The notes under the pieces were generated by a model. It did no database searches. It was not told the origin of the DNA and saw only the letters and a list, made by a program, of their open reading frames with translations. Positions 24,549 to 29,637 of a DNA stretch of 29,637 nucleotides are shown piece by piece (position 1 is the stretch's first letter; each line of letters starts with the position of its first letter). The stretch comes from Thermoplasmatales archaeon UBA509 (GTDB lineage: Archaea > Thermoplasmatota > Thermoplasmata > Thermoplasmatales > Thermoplasmataceae). The stretch lies in assembly GCA_002498845.1 (NCBI GenBank), contig DAJC01000031.1, positions 1 to 29,637 on the forward strand, written 5' to 3'. Both the position numbers and the translations under genes were made by a program.

Positions 24549-24752
24549 ATAACTCCCGGGCAGTGACCGGGTCATTTCGCCATATATTCCCATTATGGTT
24601 ATGATACCACCGAGTATTCCCAGAGGGTAAACTCCAGGTTTCAGTACTTCCTCTATATCTTTAACTCCCATACGGTACACAACATAAACAGAACCGGTGA
24701 GGTATATGTATACCACACCAACAAGTGAAGGCGTGAACAGTTCCATTGCCAA
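24549..24752 (-). pseudogene. 5' part of DUF981-like membrane protein gene, split by a tnpB element
   Basis: Encodes the N-terminal 68 residues: a first helix (PSLVGVVYIYLTGSVYVVY), a charged loop (MGVKDIEEVLKPG), and a second helix (LGILGGIITIMGIYG), ending SLPGSY at the insertion. The frame then enters the element and stops at 24540. The start could be TTG 24752 or ATG 24746. The residues just before (in frame IAFIDDL) would suit a membrane protein N-terminus, but lack a start codon in frame; an ATG at 24789 is in another frame by one base. A further frameshift at the AAAA run near 24770 is therefore possible. Confidence 0.65.
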
Positions 24753-24908
24753 ATCATCTATGAATGCTATTTTGACGCCGATTTCCCATCGTCGTGCTAT
24801 ATTTGAAAATTTACATTAAATTATTGGTAAGTATATGTAAATAAAAGATAAAATCCCCCCTATTGCAGATATAAACAATTATACAAACAGGCTGGGATAA
24901 GAATATCT

Positions 24909-26450
24909 TTAGAGACCCTTTCCCATGTATGGACCAGCCCTTGAATAGCCGATTTTCCGGAAATAATCCCTGACTCCAACGCCACTGATTACAAGGATTC
25001 TCGGGAGACCCCATTCATCCCTTACTATTGATTCAGCACTGTTCATGAGTGATCTGCCCAGCCCTTTGTGCTGCCACTGATCATTGCTATGCACGCCAAC
25101 TGGAACGACTTCGCCAAGAACCTTTATCTCCCTGATTATGGCTGATCCATTCATCTCGGGCCTATGTGCGTTATCAGAGGGCTTTCTGAGGCGGAGAAAA
25201 CCGAAAATGTGATCATCGTTCTCGAATGACAGGAATACTTCTGATCCTCCGGCTGCCTCATAATTGCGCCTTACGAGCTCCATTTTCCCACTTTCGGAAA
25301 GGGCTTTGCCCACTTCCCTGGTCCTGATCTCCATGGTCTTGATTCCCCTCTCCCTGAGCTTATCATCCACAATATTGTGGATATCGCTTCTCTTTACTCC
25401 AGCTTCAATGAATTCCACGGGGATGTCCCTCTGCATTCTCTGCACCCTGATCCATGGCGGCATCTTTTCCATGAAGCGAGCGATGAGTTCGGATGCTGTT
25501 TCAGTATCCATAGGCATATATTTTCCCTGCCTCCATAGTCTGTAAAGTGCTGTGTCCTTTACAACAAGAGTTGGGTATATTTTCAGCATGTCAGGCTTGA
25601 AAGATGGATCGGAGATCATGCGGTCAAAGCTTTTCAGGTCATCATCGAATGTAGAACCGTACATTCCGGGCATAAGGTGGTATACTATCTTCAGTCCTGC
25701 ATCCCTTGAAAGCTGGGTGGATTTCACAATCTCGGCCACTCCATGTCCTCTGCCATTTATTCTCAGTACTTTCTCATCAATGAGCTGAACACCCAGTTCA
25801 ACCTTTGTAGTTCCGTAGGATAGAGCGTCGTCGATCTCCCTTTCGAAAAACCAGTCCGGCTTGGTCTCAACTGTCAGGCCGACACATCTTCTTGCTGCAG
25901 TCTCGTTCTCAAGCATCGCCTGTTCAAGGCTTGCAGAAACATGCATGTTCATTGCGTCAAAGCATCCCTTAACATATGATTCCTGATATTCTCTACTTCT
26001 GGCTGTAAACGTGCCCCCCATTATTATGAGATCAACCTTGCTTGTATCATGTCCAATGGTTTCCAGCTGCTTGAGCCTGTTGAAAACAATGCTGTACGGA
26101 TCATAATTGTTGTTTCGCCCCCGGAGAGCCGCAGGTTCATGACCAGTGTAAGCCTGTGGGGAATTGTTGTCTATTCCGCCAGGGCAGTAGATGCATTTCC
26201 CATGAGGGCAGCTCTCAGGTGAGGTCATTGCAGCAACTACAGCAACCCCAGAGATTGTCCTTGTTGGCTTTATCCTGAGTAATCGTGTCTTTTCAGCAGA
26301 TACTGTGCCAGATCTTAATATTTCGGTATCGCTCGGAATATGATCGAGCATGAGGTCCCTGGCAAGGGTTAACTTCCTCCTCTGAAGTGAATCCCTGTCA
26401 GAAATTGTTCCCTCGGAGATCTCCTTCCCTATTATCTGGTAAAACTCCAT
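24909..26450 (-). CDS. elp3: Elp3: radical SAM tRNA-modifying acetyltransferase
   Basis: Builds the 5-carboxymethyl group on wobble uridine 34 of tRNA, using acetyl-CoA and radical SAM chemistry. The iron-sulphur cysteines are C81, C86 and C89 (CPHGKCIYC). The radical SAM barrel spans about 65-330, with ETKPDW and the glycine-rich MGGTF typical of Elp3. A GNAT acetyltransferase domain fills about 380-513, with the acetyl-CoA loop QWQHKGLGRSL near 466-476. At 513 residues it is normal for archaea, which have Elp3 without the other Elongator subunits. A TATA-like ATTTTATTCT (26480-26471) is 25 bases before the ATG, suggesting a leaderless mRNA. Confidence 0.96.
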   Translation of the reverse strand: MEFYQIIGKEISEGTISDRDSLQRRKLTLARDLMLDHIPSDTEILRSGTVSAEKTRLLRIKPTRTISGVAVVAAMTSPESCPHGKCIYCPGGIDNNSPQAYTGHEPAALRGRNNNYDPYSIVFNRLKQLETIGHDTSKVDLIIMGGTFTARSREYQESYVKGCFDAMNMHVSASLEQAMLENETAARRCVGLTVETKPDWFFEREIDDALSYGTTKVELGVQLIDEKVLRINGRGHGVAEIVKSTQLSRDAGLKIVYHLMPGMYGSTFDDDLKSFDRMISDPSFKPDMLKIYPTLVVKDTALYRLWRQGKYMPMDTETASELIARFMEKMPPWIRVQRMQRDIPVEFIEAGVKRSDIHNIVDDKLRERGIKTMEIRTREVGKALSESGKMELVRRNYEAAGGSEVFLSFENDDHIFGFLRLRKPSDNAHRPEMNGSAIIREIKVLGEVVPVGVHSNDQWQHKGLGRSLMNSAESIVRDEWGLPRILVISGVGVRDYFRKIGYSRAGPYMGKGL

Positions 26451-26470
26451 TTCGCTTATGATGTCAAATT

Positions 26471-26480
26471 AGAATAAAAT
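26471..26480 (-). promoter_or_regulatory. TATA box of elp3
   Basis: ATTTTATTCT on the minus strand is centred 25 bases before the ATG at 26450. Confidence 0.5.
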
Positions 26481-26635
26481 GGTTCCATTTATTCCTTAGG
26501 AATACACTCTATGCCATACTGTCCGGTTGAAATGAGGGCATGATGATACCATTCTTGATTTAGGCAAATTGATCCTATTTTTTTAGGCACCTCAGTGGAG
26601 CATAAGGTTAATTGCCTTCCCATTTATGATAGATC

Positions 26636-27121
26636 ATGGTGGAATTTGAAACTGTAGAACTTGAGATTCCTGAGAATTGCAACGTGATCCTTGGATATTC
26701 CCACTTCATAAAGACTGTTGAGGACCTGAATGAAATAATAAAAACTTATATCCCATCGGCAAGATATGCAATCTCATTTTCCGAAGCATCCGGAGACAGG
26801 CTGATTCGGTTTGAAGGGAATGACAGGGAACTGATATCATTTGCCAACGAAAGCCTCAGGAAAATTGCTGCAGGCCACACTTTCATGATAGTGCTGAGAG
26901 AGGCTTACCCCATACAGGTATTGAATCAGATCAAATCCTGCCAGGAAGTTGGGAGAATTCTCGCTGCCACGGCGAACCCCCTTACTGTCCTGGTATTCAA
27001 GACTCCACGTGGGAATGGCATTGCTGGGGTGGCAGATGGATTCAGCCCCCTGGGTGTTGAGAATGAAGACCACAAAAATAAGAGGAAGAAACTGCTACGG
27101 GATATCGGGTATAAATCCTGA
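26636..27121 (+). CDS. Adenosine-specific kinase family protein (DUF355)
   Basis: 161-residue soluble protein. The conserved segments SCQEVGRILAATANP (about 100-114) and GVADGFSPLGVE (about 130-141) are typical of this mainly archaeal family, annotated as adenosine-specific kinase from one structural study; the physiological role is uncertain. Length is as usual. TATA-like GGTTAATT is about 27 bases before the ATG. The TGA stop (27119-27121) is immediately followed by the first base of tRNA-Arg(CCG), so the mRNA and the tRNA probably share a transcript or the tRNA promoter lies inside this gene. Confidence 0.92.
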   Translation: MVEFETVELEIPENCNVILGYSHFIKTVEDLNEIIKTYIPSARYAISFSEASGDRLIRFEGNDRELISFANESLRKIAAGHTFMIVLREAYPIQVLNQIKSCQEVGRILAATANPLTVLVFKTPRGNGIAGVADGFSPLGVENEDHKNKRKKLLRDIGYKS

Positions 27122-27193
27122 GGGCCCGTAGTGTAAAGGATATCACCTAGGCCTCCGGAGCCTATGATCCGGGTTCGAATCCCGGCGGGCCCG
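27122..27193 (+). tRNA. tRNA-Arg, anticodon CCG
   Basis: A 72-base cloverleaf. Acceptor GGGCCCG/CGGGCCC, discriminator G at 27193. Anticodon stem TAGGC/GCCTA with loop CTCCGGA gives anticodon CCG, reading CGG. T arm CCGGG-TTCGAAT-CCCGG. The D stem has the same U-U opposition at 13-22 as the TCG tRNA. CCA is not encoded; no intron. It starts on the base after the preceding stop codon. Confidence 0.93.
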
Positions 27194-27267
27194 CTCTTAT
27201 TTAAGTGAAATGATACACGGTTTACGAACCTAAATTAAATGGTTCAGCATTACGCAGCTGAAAGTAT

Positions 27268-27906
27268 TTGATCAGGGCTGTTCTGTTTGACATGGATGGT
27301 ACTCTCCTGGACAGTGAAACGCTGTCCGAAAAGGCAACCAATTATGGATTCATGGAAATTCTGGGAAGGGAAATCACCGCAGAGGAGCATTCACAACTCA
27401 TAGGAAGACCGGTGAAAAAGATACTTTCACAATGGTTTCCGGACAAAGGTGAAGCTATATATGACACTGGCAGACTTTATTTTAACAGCAAGCTTTCAAC
27501 GGTAGAGACTTATCCCGGAATAAGTGAAGTTCTGGAGAAACTGAGCCAGAAATATGATCTTGGTGTGGTAACATCAAGCCACAGGATTGACGCCCAGAGG
27601 CTTCTGACACTTTCGGGACTGCTGGACTATATCAGGCTGTATGTTGGCCAGGAAGACACGGAGTACCAGAAACCAGACCCTGAGCCGCTGAATCTTGCGC
27701 TGAAGAGGTTAAACATAAGCAGCCGCGAAGCAGTATACATTGGCGACCAGCCTTACGACATAACTGCTGCCCATGAAGCGGAAATCCCTGCAGGTGCAGC
27801 CCTGTGGGGATCGGGAAATTTGGAGAGGTTGGAAATGTACCATCCGGACAGGTTTCTGAAAAAACCTGAAGAAATCTTTGATTTTATCGCAGAACTTAAG
27901 CAGTAA
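27268..27906 (+). CDS. HAD superfamily hydrolase, subfamily IA (phosphatase)
   Basis: Phosphatase of the phosphoglycolate phosphatase / beta-phosphoglucomutase type, 212 residues. Motif I is DMDGT with nucleophile Asp8 and Asp10. Motif II lies in VVTSSH, motif III Lys in QKPDPEP, and motif IV is IGDQPYD. The helical cap follows motif I (residues about 16-80). Substrate unknown. The only start that keeps motif I is TTG at 27268, since a stop lies three codons upstream; TAAATTAAAT (27231-27240) could be its TATA box. Confidence 0.9.
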   Translation: MIRAVLFDMDGTLLDSETLSEKATNYGFMEILGREITAEEHSQLIGRPVKKILSQWFPDKGEAIYDTGRLYFNSKLSTVETYPGISEVLEKLSQKYDLGVVTSSHRIDAQRLLTLSGLLDYIRLYVGQEDTEYQKPDPEPLNLALKRLNISSREAVYIGDQPYDITAAHEAEIPAGAALWGSGNLERLEMYHPDRFLKKPEEIFDFIAELKQ

Positions 27907-27974
27907 TAGGATATTTGCTTATAGCAGCATTTTTTCGTTCGATACGAGTAAATACTCTCAGCAGATGCAGACTC

Positions 27975-28964
27975 ATGGCTTCCAAGCTTTCTGTCCAGAA
28001 AGAAGAAATTGATGGTGTTTCACTCAGAAATAATCCCCTCGGTGATCCTGAAACGAGGGACATATTCATCATAGAGCATAACAGCAGGGATGACACACCT
28101 ATCCTGATTGGACTTGCTGGATTCTTTGGCACGGCCCAGAGCTTTCTGAATCGAAGTTTCACAAACCTGGATTTCCTTGGAACTCTGGAAATTATCGCGC
28201 ATAGCAATCCTGATCTGCCCTTCATCATAGCTCTACCTGACACCATGACAGGACTTCGGGGAAACCAGTATCTCAATTCCACTGCAGTTGGAAATTATGA
28301 GGATTTCATAACCATGGACCTGTATGGTTTCCTTGAAAAAAGATATGGCAAAAGGAAATTAGGGGTTTTTGGAAAGTCTTCTGGGGGTTTTGGTGCCTAT
28401 AACCTGGTTTCACAGCATCCGGATATATTTTCTGGTTTCGTTGACGTTTCTGGTGATTCTGCATTCGAGTTCTGTTACCTGAAGGACTTCCCTGGTGCGT
28501 TCGTGACAATTAGGAAATACGGAACAGGAAATTTCCTGACCCACTTTTCGCAGAGCCCATCCCATACAAGTGCAGAACTTGATACGCTGAATCTCATAGC
28601 AATGTCCGCATTCTATTCACCAAGAAAGGACGAGGATGCTGGCATAGGGCTTCCATTCAGCCTTGAGACTGGCCTGGTGAGGGAAGAAATATGGGAGAAA
28701 TGGCTGGAATTTGATCCGGTAAGAAATGTAAGGCAACGCTTGGATAACCTGAGAGATCAAACAGTGGTTTTCCAGGTGGGAAACCGTGACGAGTTTTCCC
28801 TGAATCTTGGCATCGGTGCATTGAGTACCATTCTCAATGAAAATAGCATCGCAAATACAATAATACGATATGACGAAGGCCATTTCGGAATAGACTATTT
28901 CTATCGAGATTCCATCCCAATGCTCATTCAGGGAATATCACAAGAACCTGACAACAACCGCTAA
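27975..28964 (+). CDS. Alpha/beta hydrolase, esterase D-like
   Basis: Soluble hydrolase. The nucleophile elbow GKSSGG holds the expected catalytic Ser, preceded by a strand (KLGVFGKSSGG). The acid is probably within VVFQVGNRDEF and the His in EGHFGIDYF near the C-terminus. This matches the esterase/S-formylglutathione hydrolase (PF00756) group; substrate unknown. The frame is open from ATG 27915, but ATG 27975 fits a TATA-like GAGTAAATACTC centred about 24 bases before it, and the first 20 residues of the longer form have no family match. That gives 329 residues. Confidence 0.78.
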   Translation: MASKLSVQKEEIDGVSLRNNPLGDPETRDIFIIEHNSRDDTPILIGLAGFFGTAQSFLNRSFTNLDFLGTLEIIAHSNPDLPFIIALPDTMTGLRGNQYLNSTAVGNYEDFITMDLYGFLEKRYGKRKLGVFGKSSGGFGAYNLVSQHPDIFSGFVDVSGDSAFEFCYLKDFPGAFVTIRKYGTGNFLTHFSQSPSHTSAELDTLNLIAMSAFYSPRKDEDAGIGLPFSLETGLVREEIWEKWLEFDPVRNVRQRLDNLRDQTVVFQVGNRDEFSLNLGIGALSTILNENSIANTIIRYDEGHFGIDYFYRDSIPMLIQGISQEPDNNR

Positions 28965-28974
28965 TTATATTATT
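28963..28974 (+). promoter_or_regulatory. TATA box of the DtxR-type regulator
   Basis: AATTATATTATT is centred about 25 bases before GTG 28994 and supports that start. Confidence 0.5.
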
Positions 28975-28993
28975 GATACATTGTTATTCCACC

Positions 28994-29637
28994 GTGGAAA
29001 CCAGATCCATAACTACCGAGGATTACCTGAAGGCCATCGATGAATTCACGCTTTACAGCGGATACGCATCGCTCAGTGAGATCGCACATCTTCTGGGGAC
29101 TGCAAGGCAGAGTGCATATGACGAAATCAAGATTCTGGTACAGAAAGGTCTCGTGGAACGGCGATCTAGAGGTGAATATATTCTCACCAGGGAAGGCAGC
29201 GTAGAGGCAAACATATTTCTCAGGAAGCACCGGATAGCCGAAATCCTTCTCTGGAAATCACTTTCACTCCCATGGGAAACCATAGACGATGAGGCCATGG
29301 GAATTGAGCATGGCATTACTGAAACAATTGCAGATGCCGTCTGCAGAAAATACGGATGTGATTCGTGTCCGCATGGAAACCCCGTACCTGATGAAACCGG
29401 CAGAGTGAATGAAATTCATGATATCTTCTTCAGTTCACTGAAGCCTGACAGAAAATACAGGATTTCCCGTGTGATCTTTGAAAACTCTGAAATACTGCAT
29501 TACCTTGGAACCAGATCAATGCTTCCCGGTTACGAGGTTGCAACAGACCATCAGGGCAGGTTGTGCATCTCCCCCAATAATGATGAAAACGTTCCTGAAT
29601 CAGTTGCAAGAGCAATAACATACCTCACATTTGATGA
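28994..29637 (+). CDS. DtxR/IdeR-type metal-dependent transcription regulator (3' end outside window)
   Basis: Starts with GTG at 28994 and is still open at the window end, 214 codons visible. Residues about 8-65 form the winged helix (EDYLKAIDEF ... LVQKGLVERRSRGEYILTREG). Residues 75-135 form the metal-binding and dimer domain, with KHRIAEILL, EHGIT and the signature CPHGNPVP. The C-terminal part after 150 looks like the FeoA/SH3-like domain. Such proteins sense Fe(II) or Mn(II) and repress uptake genes. The start is chosen from the TATA box at 28963-28974, about 25 bases upstream, consistent with a leaderless mRNA. Its targets are not visible here. Confidence 0.88.
   Translation, partial: METRSITTEDYLKAIDEFTLYSGYASLSEIAHLLGTARQSAYDEIKILVQKGLVERRSRGEYILTREGSVEANIFLRKHRIAEILLWKSLSLPWETIDDEAMGIEHGITETIADAVCRKYGCDSCPHGNPVPDETGRVNEIHDIFFSSLKPDRKYRISRVIFENSEILHYLGTRSMLPGYEVATDHQGRLCISPNNDENVPESVARAITYLTFD

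Noticed and set aside
10496..27195. 26-base identical sequence at the 3' ends of the two tRNA-Arg genes as possible attachment sites
   Set aside because: The identity is explained by shared tRNA T arms and acceptor stems; no integrase or element lies between as a unit.
1..29637. CRISPR array or tandem repeat block
   Set aside because: No regularly spaced repeats were seen on reading through; the only repeats are short hairpins and the tRNA similarity.

Overview
The window reads as a chromosome segment from an acidophilic archaeon of the Thermoplasmata, probably order Thermoplasmatales. This is inferred from the gene set: archaeal Elp3, an adenosine-specific kinase, an archaeal pilin with a class III signal peptide, kdpFABC without kdpDE, and a DtxR-type regulator. 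Promoters support it: many genes have an A/T-rich TATA-like box about 25 bases before the start codon and no Shine-Dalgarno, as expected for leaderless archaeal mRNAs. The species cannot be fixed from the sequence alone. There is no CRISPR array, rRNA or integrase. Two arginine tRNA genes are present (anticodons TCG and CCG).

Left part (1-7,600): a solitary DNA methyltransferase, a K+ channel with an RCK domain, an Amt ammonium transporter, a pilin-like protein, methionine sulfoxide reductase MsrA, a PEBP/YbhB-like protein, and the overlapping pair pyrD-pyrK, which forms a class 1B dihydroorotate dehydrogenase for pyrimidine synthesis.

Middle part (7,600-18,200): an 859-residue AAA/STAND-like ATPase with a TPR tail, overlapped by a small Cys/His-rich gene; tRNA-Arg(TCG); a divergent pair of unknown genes, one ending in a Met/Gly-rich tail after a degenerate zinc finger; an M13 metallopeptidase converging on an SppA-like serine peptidase (both lack an obvious signal peptide or membrane anchor); an MFS transporter; a short HisA-like protein; and a tandem universal stress protein.

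Potassium and mobile-element part (18,200-24,800): a complete kdpFABC operon on the minus strand, including a 29-codon kdpF. Upstream of it, a 1.3-kb IS200/IS605-type element carrying only tnpB has split a membrane-protein gene (DUF981-like). Removing exactly the inferred element (23242-24548) restores one reading frame, so the insertion can be read almost to the base.

Right part (24,800-29,637): elp3 (tRNA wobble-uridine modification), an adenosine-specific kinase abutting tRNA-Arg(CCG), a HAD phosphatase with a TTG start, an esterase-like alpha/beta hydrolase, and a DtxR/IdeR-type metal-dependent regulator cut by the window end.

Most of the window is ordinary core chromosome. The parts most worth a second look are the tnpB insertion and its possible omegaRNA, the leader of the kdp operon, the ATPase plus small Cys/His protein, and the Met/Gly-tailed zinc-finger-like protein.
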